From: Drosophila persimilis
Lineage: Eukaryota; Arthropoda; Insecta; Diptera; Drosophilidae
Assembly: GCF_003286085.1 (NCBI RefSeq)
Contig: NW_020825313.1
Coordinates: forward strand, 2,170,001 to 2,234,000
Direction of reading: 5' to 3'
DNA length: 64,000 nt
Shown: in pieces, positions 51,682 to 63,616 of the stretch
How the letters are laid out: the number at the start of each line of letters is the position of its first letter
Position numbering within the stretch: position 1 is the stretch's first letter
Notes under the pieces: model-generated
Told to the model about the DNA's origin: nothing
Database searches by the model: none
What the model saw: the letters and a program-made list of their open reading frames with translations, nothing else
Made by a program: the position numbers and the translations under genes

Positions 51682-52075
51682 TTTTTTTTTTTTTTTTTGT
51701 TAAGGTTAAGGTGCAGCCTTAAGATTCTGCCGCTGTGCAAAAATGCACCTCCGCGCAGGTCTCGCATTTCGGTGACTTGGCGGATTTGCCGTTGGCGCGT
51801 GTCGTGTGTTTTCGCGATCATCTCTACTTGGTTGATGAACTCGGACGATTGCACTCGATCGTCGCTGTAGTCTGGAGTAGGGCGGAGGAGGCTCGCACGG
51901 CCTGGTGTCTTTGGTCAGCGTTCGTGTGGTCTTCATATGCTGAGACCTCTTAGGGCTTTCTTTGTGCCGGTGTCGTCTTTCCGTCTGGTTGATGAACTCG
52001 GACGACGAGCAAGGGAAAGACGAGCAGCTCACAGACCAACATCTGAGATTCTCTCCAGGGGGCAGGAAACCATTT
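51682..52075 (-). mobile_element. Array unit 1: A-tailed insertion of unknown family
   Basis: T-run of 17 at 51682-51698 (an A-tail on the minus strand) followed by about 380 bp that is neither LOA nor BEL. It contains a direct repeat TTGATGAACTCGGACGA at about 51831 and 51988. An open minus frame (52032-51706) rich in Arg, Pro and Ser has no recognised domain. It probably represents a short non-LTR or SINE-like insertion. Confidence 0.4.
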
Positions 52076-52084
52076 AACTGTTTA

Positions 52085-53670
52085 ATCGTGTTTCCGATCT
52101 GACGTATTCAAGGTATTCAACGCATCCCGTCCAACAACGGCCTGAGCTTGGATGAACTTCTGCATGCTGGCCCAGTCCTAGAATCTGATTTAACCTTTCA
52201 GATCCTAAAGTTTCGCTGATTCCGGTACGTGTGCAATTCTGATATCACTAAGATGTATCGACAGATTTGGGTAGATCTGAAGCACACCCTCTTCTAGTGA
52301 ATATTTCGCAACAAGGAGGGAGAAATTCGCGACTATAAGCTGAAGACCGTTACCTTTTTAGTCAATTGTGCTCCCTTTCTCGCCATCCGTATGTTGCCAC
52401 AGCTATCAGACGATGTCCAGTCCCGATTCTCAAGAGCTAGTCTTATTATTCGGTCCTTTATGTACAAAGACGACGTCCTACCAGGAGCAGACTCCACAAC
52501 TGATGCTAAGCTAGTTATCCGCAAGTTACAGGCCGTACTTAGCTCTGCGGAGTTTCCGCTGAGAAAATGGCCGTCCAACCACAAAGCTATTTTGGCCAGA
52601 GCTCCGAGTTACTATTTCCTCCATGAAATTTATACAGAGAGTACGGCCAAGAACCTCGGAACCCGCTGGAAGGTGACCTCAGACGAGTTCATCTTCGTTT
52701 CTCCAGATAGTGGCCAACCGAGTAACAAGAGTTTCCCAAGACACCGAGGTCAAGTACCGTCCGCGCATAACCCCGTGGACTTAGCCAGTAGGAGCACCAC
52801 CATACAGAAGCTAGTCGAACAAACTCTGGTGGCACGCTGCAAGAGCCCCGCTATCAATGGCCAGCACAATCTGAGGAATCTCCCGTTATGACCCTTGAGC
52901 AACGTGCTGTAAAGGTTCATCTTGCACCGAGCCCATCCGAAGAATTCCTTGACCGGTTGTTCAATCTTGAGAGAGCTCTGCCAGTCCGTGCTTATGTTAT
53001 TTGCTTCACCAAACGCTGCCGGAAGGCAGTCACCTGACAAGAGGACCACCTTGCAAGCGGAGAAATTAGCGAAGCTGAGCGCACTCTTATCCTAGAGACC
53101 CAGCGAAACTGGGAATACCCCCAAGAGTATCTCTGCCTAAGTGAGAATTGGCCAGTGCCAAGGTCAAGTTCTATCCTGAATTTGAAGCCGTTCCTAGACC
53201 AACATAGGCTCATAAGAGCATGTGGCCTTGTCGCAACTTCTGCCTTTATGACGAACGGCATGCAACTATTCTTCCATACAGTTGTTGGCTGTCAGGTCTT
53301 CTCGCACAATTCACCCACCGGATAACTCTTCATGGCGGCAACCAATTAATAGCGACCTGTATTCGATGCAAGTACAGTATGTCAAAGATTCAGAAGCTTA
53401 TGAAGGGGGTCGTAAATTCTTGCCAGAAATGCTTCATCCATAAATAGAAATTTCAAGCCCAAATGTTTGGTGATCTTCCAACTGAGCGAGCTTCCTTTTC
53501 CAGACCATTCACGCACACCGGAATTGACTACGCGGGCCACTTCGAAATACGGAATTATAAAGAGCGTGCCTGATAAGTACGGGTGTTTGAATTAAAGGGC
53601 TCGGTGGCTGATGCTTATACCCATCAGCAAGCTTTGTGGCGTTTTATCCCACCAGGAGCTCTTCATATTT
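52085..53670 (+). pseudogene. Array unit 1: BEL/Pao pol fragment with YKDD
   Basis: Plus strand: RT fingers (VFNASRPTT, SDITKMYRQIW), GEIRDYKLKTVTFLVNCAPF, LAIRMLPQLSDDVQSRFSRA and RSFMYKDDVLPGADSTTDAK, where the catalytic YVDD is YKDD. Then FPLRKWPSNHKAILARAPS, a deletion joining to VPSAHNPVDLASRSTTIQKL (RNase H end), integrase zinc end (KIQKLMKGVVNSCQKCFIHK), FGDLPTERASFSRPFTHTGI and DYAGHFEIRNYKERA (core start), and finally FIPPGALHI. It lacks LTRs, gag and protease. It is a different family from BEL-1 and BEL-2. Confidence 0.8.
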
Positions 53671-54510
53671 ATTCATTTACTTATTAGTAAGATAGTAACA
53701 GGAAATACAAAAATTAATTATGGAAAAAGAAGAGATCTACAAGCAACCGTCTGACGGCTCCCTTCCCCTGGCAAAAGTCAAAACGCATTCCAGCTGGCAG
53801 CGCATGTGCTGCCGAAGCGCCCTAAAAATAGGCTCATTGGTCCAGTGGAGATCAAATGCAAAGGGTGCATGGGTCTTAAGGCTCCTGGCAGGCGCACTGA
53901 AGCTAATCTTTGTAATATTCGAAGCTTGTCGTCCTTATTTATTGGAAATATCAAAGCCTAACTCCGAAAGAACAGCCTAAAACTACGTCATAACAAAATT
54001 TGAGTTTAAGATTTTGTGAGCTTTGATAAAGCTTATCAACATATGTTTTGCGATCAAGTGGCAACACTTTAATATGCAATGTTTCTGCTTTGCATCATAT
54101 TTTATTAAATATTGCTGTGCCTGCATTCGGTATAACAGAAACAGACCATAGAAAGTGTGAAAACTACGTGGGTTGCTGTACTTAGTAGGCCCAGCCTCTT
54201 TCTTTTTCTCCTCGTGGCCGTCGTCGTGACCGGTAGTGAAAATATATACGCTTAAAGCCGGCTCAGTGTCCGTTCCAAGGTCAAGCCAAATCAAAGATTC
54301 CTGCCAGGGCAAAGTGGTAGTTCCACGCCGTGGACGGAGAAAAAAAATATATATCGCCAATACGTGGGCAGCCGTTCTGGAAAACGAGCGCCGCAGTGTG
54401 TTAACAAATGAATTGCGCTTAACAAAGCCAAACATAGCACAGGCTTCTGGCAATATAAAATTCAGATGCTCAACACAAAGAAATCTTGAGTCAAATAAGA
54501 ACTTGTAGGT
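53671..54510. other. Array unit 1: unassigned segment with overlapping ORFs
   Basis: Contains a plus frame of 86 codons at 53720-53980 (MEKEEIYKQPSDGSLPLAKV), a minus frame of 156 codons at 54453-53983 (MPEACAMFGFVKRNSFVNTL) and a plus frame of 90 codons at 54236-54508 with a basic patch (VVVPRRGRRKKIYIANTWAA). No family is recognised. Frame conservation between units is uninformative because the units are nearly identical. Confidence 0.4.
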
Positions 54511-54619
54511 CTAGTATCTCCGTCAGCTTTAAGAGAAGATAGCCATCTATTGAATATGAGGCCAGCACATTGAAGACACACTAGATCAAGGTAACAAATT
54601 AACTTTTGCTAATGTTGAG

Positions 54620-55040
54620 AGGGAGCGAATAAAGTCTGCACCAACAAAGGGGGTCCGAAGGCTTTCCATTTACCACTACGACATACTCTCGCCGCTCAAG
54701 ATATGACCTAAACGAACTGGGCAGGAAGGAATGAATCCCTAACCGATGCAGCTTGGCTATTAAGACACAGTGGGGACTTTGTCAAAGACCATAGCAAAGT
54801 CATCTATCTACTTGAGAGTGCATTCCAAAGACACGAGTGCAGAAATTACTGAAAGCGATGAGATTAGTGGTCTTTGATTTACCCGGCATCAAACCATGCT
54901 GATTTGGGCCAATGTACGACTTCATGAAGAGAGTGATCTTTCTGGGTAGAAAATTTTAAAAACTGCTGAGTTTGGCAATTGGTCTATAATTGGAGATGAG
55001 ATTTCTGGCACCTTTCTTAAAAATTGGCGTAATCGTGGCC
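54620..55040 (-). pseudogene. Array unit 1: second non-LTR RT fragment
   Basis: Minus strand from 55040: ITPIFKKGARNLISNYRPIA, KLSSF, then in shifted frames RKITLFMKSYIGPNQHGLMP, GKSKTTNLIAFSNFCTRVFG and PHCVLIAKLHR. The NYRPI-LSS and QHG-MPGKST-TNL motifs are RT domains 1-2 of a Jockey/CR1-group protein, distinct from the LOA piece next to it. Motif A and the rest are missing. Confidence 0.7.
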
Positions 55041-55147
55041 GCCCATTAACAGCGAATTTGGGAAGAGAATTTTGAGAGGTGCAACGACGATATTGTTGTT
55101 GTTTGGATGGATGAGTGGCCTATGTGCACCCATTGGTCGCAGTGTCT

Positions 55148-55759
55148 TAGACGTATTGCTGCTGCTTCTGCCCGTTCCTTTCCTGCGAGGTCAAGGCTCT
55201 GTAGGCATAGGATGGCATTTAGCGCATCATTTGGGGTGGTGCGAACAGCTCCGCTGATGCATATGGCGGCAGTCCGCTGGACTTTGCCCAGTTGCTTGGT
55301 GATCGCCCTTTTTGATAGGGCCGGCCACCACACCGTAACTCCGTAGAGTAGTATTGGTCTAACTATAGCTTGATATATCCATTGGACTATGCTTGGGATC
55401 ATGCCCCATCTTAGCCCAATAGCTTTTTTGCATGTGTAGAGTGCAGTCATTGCCTTCTTCACTCTGTCTTTGACATTCAGGTTCCAGCTAAGCTTCTTAT
55501 CAATTACCAACCCTAAGTAACTGGCACTGTCGCTAAAGGAGAGCCTGCATCCATGTAGTATTGGTGGGTTGGGGAGCGTGACCTTGTATTTATTTGTGAA
55601 TAATACGAGTTCCGTTTTTGAGGGATGTACTCCCAGGCCGCGCGATTCTGTCCATTCCTACAGATGCGCTAGCTTTGCGGTCATTAAGTTGCACAGTATT
55701 TGGGGGTTTTTCCCTGAGAAGACTTTTTATGATAGATTTCTGACTTTCAAGATGTTCAC
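55148..55759 (-). pseudogene. Array unit 2: LOA RT C-terminal part
   Basis: As in unit 1. The frame at 55510-55046 extends past the unit edge and ends RLRHCDQWVHIGHSSIQTTT. Confidence 0.8.
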
Positions 55760-56163
55760 ATTTTTTTTTTTTTTTTTGTTAAGGTTAAGGTGCAGCCTTA
55801 AGATTCTGCCGCTGTGCAAAAATGCACCTCCGCGCAGGTCTCGCATTTCGGTGACTTGGCGGATTTGCCGTTGGCGCGTGTCGTGTGTTTTCGCGATCAT
55901 CTCTACTTGGTTGATGAACTCGGACGATTGCACTCGATCGTCGCTGTAGTCTGGAGTAGGGCGGAGGAGGCTCGCACGGCCTGGTGTCTTTGGTCAGCGT
56001 TCGTGTGGTCTTCATATGCTGAGACCTCTTAGGGCTTTCTTTGTGCCGGTGTCGTCTTTCCGTCTGGTTGATGAACTCGGACGACGAGCAAGGGAAAGAC
56101 GAGCAGCTCACAGACCAACATCTGAGATTCTCTCCAGGGGGCAGGAAACCATTTAACTGTTTA

Positions 56164-57749
56164 ATCGTGTTTCCGATCTGACGTATTCAAGGTATTCAAC
56201 GCATCCCGTCCAACAACGGCCTGAGCTTGGATGAACTTCTGCATGCTGGCCCAGTCCTAGAATCTGATTTAACCTTTCAGATCCTAAAGTTTCGCTGATT
56301 CCGGTACGTGTGCAATTCTGATATCACTAAGATGTATCGACAGATTTGGGTAGATCTGAAGCACACCCTCTTCTAGTGAATATTTCGCAACAAGGAGGGA
56401 GAAATTCGCGACTATAAGCTGAAGACCGTTACCTTTTTAGTCAATTGTGCTCCCTTTCTCGCCATCCGTATGTTGCCACAGCTATCAGACGATGTCCAGT
56501 CCCGATTCTCAAGAGCTAGTCTTATTATTCGGTCCTTTATGTACAAAGACGACGTCCTACCAGGAGCAGACTCCACAACTGATGCTAAGCTAGTTATCCG
56601 CAAGTTACAGGCCGTACTTAGCTCTGCGGAGTTTCCGCTGAGAAAATGGCCGTCCAACCACAAAGCTATTTTGGCCAGAGCTCCGAGTTACTATTTCCTC
56701 CATGAAATTTATACAGAGAGTACGGCCAAGAACCTCGGAACCCGCTGGAAGGTGACCTCAGACGAGTTCATCTTCGTTTCTCCAGATAGTGGCCAACCGA
56801 GTAACAAGAGTTTCCCAAGACACCGAGGTCAAGTACCGTCCGCGCATAACCCCGTGGACTTAGCCAGTAGGAGCACCACCATACAGAAGCTAGTCGAACA
56901 AACTCTGGTGGCACGCTGCAAGAGCCCCGCTATCAATGGCCAGCACAATCTGAGGAATCTCCCGTTATGACCCTTGAGCAACGTGCTGTAAAGGTTCATC
57001 TTGCACCGAGCCCATCCGAAGAATTCCTTGACCGGTTGTTCAATCTTGAGAGAGCTCTGCCAGTCCGTGCTTATGTTATTTGCTTCACCAAACGCTGCCG
57101 GAAGGCAGTCACCTGACAAGAGGACCACCTTGCAAGCGGAGAAATTAGCGAAGCTGAGCGCACTCTTATCCTAGAGACCCAGCGAAACTGGGAATACCCC
57201 CAAGAGTATCTCTGCCTAAGTGAGAATTGGCCAGTGCCAAGGTCAAGTTCTATCCTGAATTTGAAGCCGTTCCTAGACCAACATAGGCTCATAAGAGCAT
57301 GTGGCCTTGTCGCAACTTCTGCCTTTATGACGAACGGCATGCAACTATTCTTCCATACAGTTGTTGGCTGTCAGGTCTTCTCGCACAATTCACCCACCGG
57401 ATAACTCTTCATGGCGGCAACCAATTAATAGCGACCTGTATTCGATGCAAGTACAGTATGTCAAAGATTCAGAAGCTTATGAAGGGGGTCGTAAATTCTT
57501 GCCAGAAATGCTTCATCCATAAATAGAAATTTCAAGCCCAAATGTTTGGTGATCTTCCAACTGAGCGAGCTTCCTTTTCCAGACCATTCACGCACACCGG
57601 AATTGACTACGCGGGCCACTTCGAAATACGGAATTATAAAGAGCGTGCCTGATAAGTACGGGTGTTTGAATTAAAGGGCTCGGTGGCTGATGCTTATACC
57701 CATCAGCAAGCTTTGTGGCGTTTTATCCCACCAGGAGCTCTTCATATTT
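56164..57749 (+). pseudogene. Array unit 2: BEL/Pao pol fragment
   Basis: As in unit 1, with the same YKDD motif and the same internal deletion. Confidence 0.8.
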
Positions 57750-58698
57750 ATTCATTTACTTATTAGTAAGATAGTAACAGGAAATACAAAAATTAATTAT
57801 GGAAAAAGAAGAGATCTACAAGCAACCGTCTGACGGCTCCCTTCCCCTGGCAAAAGTCAAAACGCATTCCAGCTGGCAGCGCATGTGCTGCCGAAGCGCC
57901 CTAAAAATGGGCTCATTGGTCCAGTGGAGATCAAATGCAAAGGGTGCATGGGTCTTAAGGCTCCTGGCAGGCGCACTGAAGCTAATCTTTGTAATATTCG
58001 AAGCTTGTCGTCCTTATTTATTGGAAATATCAAAGCCTAACTCCGAAAGAACAGCCTAAAACTACGTCATAACAAAATTTGAGTTTAAGATTTTGTGAGC
58101 TTTGATAAAGCTTATCAACATATGTTTTGCGATCAAGTGGCAACACTTTAATATGCAATGTTTCTGCTTTGCAACATATTTTATTAAATATTGCTGTGCC
58201 TGCATTCGGTATAACAGAAACAGACCATAGAAAGTGTGAAAACTACGTGGGTTGCTGTACTTAGTAGGCCCAGCCTCTTTCTTTTTCTCCTCGTGGCCGT
58301 CGTCGTGACCGGTAGTAAAAATATATACGCTTAAAGCCGGCTCAGTGTCCGTTCCAAGGTCAAGCCAAATCAAAGATTCCTGCCAGGGCAAAGTGGTAGT
58401 TCCACGCCGTGGACGGAGAAAAAAAATATATATCGCCAATACGTGGGCAGCCGTTCTGGAAAACGAGCGCCGCAGTGTGTTAACAAATGAATTGCGCTTA
58501 ACAAAGCCAAACATAGCACAGGCTTCTGGCAATATAAAATTCAGATGCTCAACACAAAGAAATCTTGAGTCAAATAAGAACTTGTAGGTCTAGTATCTCC
58601 GTCAGCTTTAAGAGAAGATAGCCATCTATTGAATATGAGGCCAGCACATTGAAGACACACTAGATCAAGGTAACAAATTAACTTTTGCTAATGTTGAG

Positions 58699-59119
58699 AG
58701 GGAGCGAATAAAGTCTGCACCAACAAAGGGGGTCCGAAGGCTTTCCATTTACCACTACGACATACTCTCGCCGCTCAAGATATGACCTAAACGAACTGGG
58801 CAGGAAGGAATGAATCCCTAACCGATGCAGCTTGGCTATTAAGACACAGTGGGGACTTTGTCAAAGACCATAGCAAAGTCATCTATCTACTTGAGAGTGC
58901 ATTCCAAAGACACGAGTGCAGAAATTACTGAAAGCGATGAGATTAGTGGTCTTTGATTTACCCGGCATCAAACCATGCTGATTTGGGCCAATGTACGACT
59001 TCATGAAGAGAGTGATCTTTCTGGGTAGAAAATTTTAAAAACTGCTGAGTTTGGCAATTGGTCTATAATTGGAGATGAGATTTCTGGCACCTTTCTTAAA
59101 AATTGGCGTAATCGTGGCC
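58699..59119 (-). pseudogene. Array unit 2: second non-LTR RT fragment
   Basis: As in unit 1. Confidence 0.7.
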
Positions 59120-59226
59120 GCCCATTAACAGCGAATTTGGGAAGAGAATTTTGAGAGGTGCAACGACGATATTGTTGTTGTTTGGATGGATGAGTGGCCT
59201 ATGTGCACCCATTGGTCGCAGTGTCT

Positions 59227-59838
59227 TAGACGTATTGCTGCTGCTTCTGCCCGTTCCTTTCCTGCGAGGTCAAGGCTCTGTAGGCATAGGATGGCATTTA
59301 GCGCATCATTTGGGGTGGTGCGAACAGCTCCGCTGATGCATATGGCGGCAGTCCGCTGGACTTTGCCCAGTTGCTTGGTGATCGCCCTTTTTGATAGGGC
59401 CGGCCACCACACCGTAACTCCGTAGAGTAGTATTGGTCTAACTATAGCTTGATATATCCATTGGACTATGCTTGGGATCATGCCCCATCTTAGCCCAATA
59501 GCTTTTTTGCATGTGTAGAGTGCAGTCATTGCCTTCTTCACTCTGTCTTTGACATTCAGGTTCCAGCTAAGCTTCTTATCAATTACCAACCCTAAGTAAC
59601 TGGCACTGTCGCTAAAGGAGAGCCTGCATCCATGTAGTATTGGTGGGTTGGGGAGCGTGACCTTGTATTTATTTGTGAATAATACGAGTTCCGTTTTTGA
59701 GGGATGTACTCCCAGGCCGCGCGATTCTGTCCATTCCTACAGATGCGCTAGCTTTGCGGTCATTAAGTTGCACAGTATTTGGGGGTTTTTCCCTGAGAAG
59801 ACTTTTTATGATAGATTTCTGACTTTCAAGATGTTCAC
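59227..59838 (-). pseudogene. Array unit 3: LOA RT C-terminal part
   Basis: As in unit 1. Confidence 0.8.
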
Positions 59839-60244
59839 ATTTTTTTTTTTTTTTTTGTTAAGGTTAAGGTGCAGCCTTAAGATTCTGCCGCTGTGCAAAA
59901 ATGCACCTCCGCGCAGGTCTCGCATTTCGGTGACTTGGCGGATTTGCCGTTGGCGCGTGTCGTGTGTTTTCGCGATCTCATCTCTACTTGGTTGATGAAC
60001 TCGGACGATTGCACTCGATCGTCGCTGTAGTCTGGAGTAGGGCGGAGGAGGCTCGCACGGCCTGGTGTCTTTGGTCAGCGTTCGTGTGGTCTTCATATGC
60101 TGAGACCTCTTAGGGCTTTCTTTGTGCCGGTGTCGTCTTTCCGTCTGGTTGATGAACTCGGACGACGAGCAAGGGAAAGACGAGCAGCTCACAGACCAAC
60201 ATCTGAGATTCTCTCCAGGGGGCAGGAAACCATTTAACTGTTTA

Positions 60245-61830
60245 ATCGTGTTTCCGATCTGACGTATTCAAGGTATTCAACGCATCCCGTCCAACAACGG
60301 CCTGAGCTTGGATGAACTTCTGCATGCTGGCCCAGTCCTAGAATCTGATTTAACCTTTCAGATCCTAAAGTTTCGCTGATTCCGGTACGTGTGCAATTCT
60401 GATATCACTAAGATGTATCGACAGATTTGGGTAGATCCGAAGCACACCCTCTTCTAGTGAATATTTCGCAACAAGGAGGGAGAAATTCGCGACTATAAGC
60501 TGAAGACCGTTACCTTTTTAGTCAATTGTGCTCCCATTCTCGCCATCCGTATGTTGCCACAGCTATCAGACGATATCCAGTCCCGATTCTCAAGAGCTAG
60601 TCTTATTATTCGGTCCTTTATGTACAAAGACGACGTCCTACCAGGAGCAGACTCCACAACTGATGCTAAGCTAGTTATCCGCAAGTTACAGGCCGTACTT
60701 AGCTCTGCGGAGTTTCCGCTGAGAAAATGGCCGTCCAACCACAAAGCTATTTTGGCCAGAGCTCCGAGTTACTATTTCCTCCATGAAATTTATACAGAGA
60801 GTACGGCCAAGAACCTCGGAACCCGCTGGAAGGTGACCTCAGACGAGTTCATCTTCGTTTCTCCAGATAGTGGCCAACCGAGTAACAAGAGTTTCCCAAG
60901 ACACCGAGGTCAAGTACCGTCCGCGCATAACCCCGTGGACTTAGCCAGTAGGAGCACCACCATACAGAAGCTAGTCGAACAAACTCTGGTGGCACGCTGC
61001 ATGAGCCCCGCTATCAATGGCCAGCACAATCTGAGGAATCTCCCGTTATGACCCTTGAGCAACGTGCTGTAAAGGTTCATCTTGCACCGAGCCCATCCGA
61101 AGAATTCCTTGACCGGTTGTTCAATCTTGAGAGAGCTCTGCCAGTCCGTGCTTATGTTATTTGCTTCACCAAACGCTGCCGGAAGGCAGTCACCTGACAA
61201 GAGGACCACCTTGCAAGCGGAGAAATTAGCGAAGCTGAGCGCACTCTTATCCTAGAGACCCAGCGAAACTGGGAATACCCCCAAGAGTATCTCTGCCTAA
61301 GTGAGAATTGGCCAGTGCCAAGGTCAAGTTCTATCCTGAATTTGAAGCCGTTCCTAGACCAACATAGGCTCATAAGAGCATGTGGCCTTGTCGCAACTTC
61401 TGCCTTTATGACGAACGGCATGCAACTATTCTTCCATACAGTTGTTGGCTGTCAGGTCTTCTCGCACAATTCACCCACCGGATAACTCTTCATGGCGGCA
61501 ACCAATTAATAGCGAGCTGTATTCGATGCAAGTACAGTATGTCAAAGATTCAGAAGCTTATGAAGGGGGTCGTAAATTCTTGCCAGAAATGCTTCATCCA
61601 TAAATAGAAATTTCAAGCCCAAATGTTTGGTGATCTTCCAACTGAGCGAGCTTCCTTTTCCAGACCATTCACGCACACCGGAATTGACTACGCGGGCCAC
61701 TTCGAAATACGGAATTATAAAGAGCGTGCCTGATAAGTACGGGTGTTTGAATTAAAGGGCTCGGTGGCTGATGCTTATACCCATCAGCAAGCTTTGTGGC
61801 GTTTTATCCCACCAGGAGCTCTTCATATTT
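60245..61830 (+). pseudogene. Array unit 3: BEL/Pao pol fragment
   Basis: As in unit 1, with single-residue differences (SDDIQSRF, ARCMSPAING). Confidence 0.8.
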
Positions 61831-62779
61831 ATTCATTTACTTATTAGTAAGATAGTAACAGGAAATACAAAAATTAATTATGGAAAAAGAAGAGATCTAC
61901 AAGCAACCGTCTGACGGCTCCCTTCCCCTGGCAAAAGTCAAAACGCATTCCAGCTGGCAGCGCATGTGCTGCCGAAGCGCCCTAAAAATAGGCTCATTGG
62001 TCCAGTGGAGATCAAATGCAAAGGGTGCATGGGTCTTAAGGCTCCTGGCAGGCGCACTGAAGCTAATCTTTGTAATATTCGAAGCTTGTCGTCCTTATTT
62101 ATTGGAAATATCAAAGCCTAACTCCGAAAGAACAGCCTAAAACTACGTCATAACAAAATTTGAGTTTAAGATTTTGTGAGCTTTGATAAAGCTTATCAAC
62201 ATATGTTTTGCGATCAAGTGGCAACACTTTAATATGCAATGTTTCTGCTTTGCATCATATTTTATTAAATATTGCTGTGCCTGCATTCGGTATAACAGAA
62301 ACAGACCATAGAAAGTGTGAAAACTACGTGGGTTGCTGTACTTAGTAGGCCCAGCCTCTTTCTTTTTCTCCTCGTGGCCGTCGTCGTGACCGGTAGTGAA
62401 AATATATACGGTTAAAGCCGGCTCAGTGTCCGTTCCAAGGTCAAGCCAAATCAAAGATTCCTGCCAGGGCAAAGTGGTAGTTCCACGCCGTGGACGGAGA
62501 AAAAAAATATATATCGCCAATACGTGGGCAGCCGTTCTGGAAAACGAGCGCCGCAGTGTGTTAACAAATGAATTGCGCTTAACAAAGCCAAACATAGCAC
62601 AGGCTTCTGGCAATATAAAATTCAGATGCTCAACACAAAGAAATCTTGAGTCAAATAAGAACTTGTAGGTCTAGTATCTCCGTCAGCTTTAAGAGAAGAT
62701 AGCCATCTATTGAATATGAGGCCAGCACATTGAAGACACACTAGATCAAGGTAACAAATTAACTTTTGCTAATGTTGAG

Positions 62780-63202
62780 AGGGAGCGAATAAAGTCTGCA
62801 CCAACAAAGGGGGTCCGAAGGCTTTCCATTTACCACTACGACATACTCTCGCCGCTCAAGATATGACCTAAACGAACTGGGCAGGAAGGAATGAATCCCT
62901 AACCGATGCAGCTTGGCTATTAAGACACAGTGGGGACTTTGTCAAAGACCATAGCAAAGTCATCTATCTACTTGAGAGTGCATTCCAAAGACACGAGTGC
63001 AGAAATTACTGAAAGCGATGAGATTAGTGGTCTTTGATTTACCCGGCATCAAACCATGCTGATTTGGGCCAATGTACGACTTCATGAAGAGAGTGATCTT
63101 TCTGGGTAGAAAATTTTAGAAACTGCTGAGTTTGGCAATTGGTCTATAATTGGAGATGAGATTTCTGGCACCTTTCTTAAAAATTGGCGTAATCGTGGCC
63201 GT
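62780..63202 (-). pseudogene. Array unit 3: second non-LTR RT fragment
   Basis: As in unit 1, but the 54-bp deletion at its start fuses its frame to the LOA RT frame of unit 4. Confidence 0.7.
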
Positions 63203-63616
63203 TGTTGTTTGGATGGATGAGTGGCCTATGTGCACCCATTGGTCGCAGTGTCTTAGACGTATTGCTGCTGCTTCTGCCCGTTCCTTTCCTGCGAGGTCAA
63301 GGCTCTGTAGGCATAGGATGGCATTTAGCGCATCATTTGGGGTGGTGCGAACAGCTCCGCTGATGCATATGGCGGCAGTCCGCTGGACTTTGCCCAGTTG
63401 CTTGGTGATCGCCCTTTTTGATAGGGCCGGCCACCACACCGTAACTCCGTAGAGTAGTATTGGTCTAACTATAGCTTGATATATCCATTGGACTATGCTT
63501 GGGATCATGCCCCATCTTAGCCCAATAGCTTTTTTGCATGTGTAGAGTGCAGTCATTGCCTTCTTCACTCTGTCTTTGACATTCAGGTTCCAGCTAAGCT
63601 TCTTATCAATTACCAA
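63116..63616 (-). pseudogene. Chimeric ORF across the unit 3/4 junction
   Basis: 166-codon frame in which the LOA RT end (GVTVWWPALSKRAITKQLGK, RLRHCDQWVHIGHSSIQTTT) runs directly into the second RT fragment (ATITPIFKKGARNLISNYRP, IAKLSSF). It exists only here, because the 54-bp deletion removed the stops between them. No biological function is implied. Confidence 0.75.

Larger units (their letters stand above)
51069..55147 (+). repeat. Array unit 1 (4079 bp)
   Basis: Identical-length first unit of a head-to-tail tandem array, starting at TAGACGTATTGCTGCTGCTT. Content left to right: LOA RT (minus), T-run and A-tailed insertion (minus), BEL/Pao pol (plus), unassigned segment, non-LTR RT (minus). 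Its left flank is ordinary LOA sequence diverging from the other units' flank. Confidence 0.95.
55148..59226 (+). repeat. Array unit 2 (4079 bp)
   Basis: Same length as unit 1, with only scattered substitutions (for example ATA to ATG at 57908 and TGCATCAT to TGCAACAT near 58172). The junction with unit 1 runs through ATTGTTGTTGTTTGGATGGA. Confidence 0.95.
59227..63253 (+). repeat. Array unit 3 (4027 bp)
   Basis: As units 1 and 2, with a 2-bp insertion near 59977 (GATCTCATCTC) and a 54-bp deletion at the right end after AATCGTGGCC (63200). A few extra substitutions are present, such as GATCCGAAG near 60437. Confidence 0.95.

Noticed and set aside
53983-54453. Conserved 156-codon gene repeated in every array unit
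   Set aside because: Conservation follows from very recent tandem copying and gives no evidence of selection; no domain or start context supports it.
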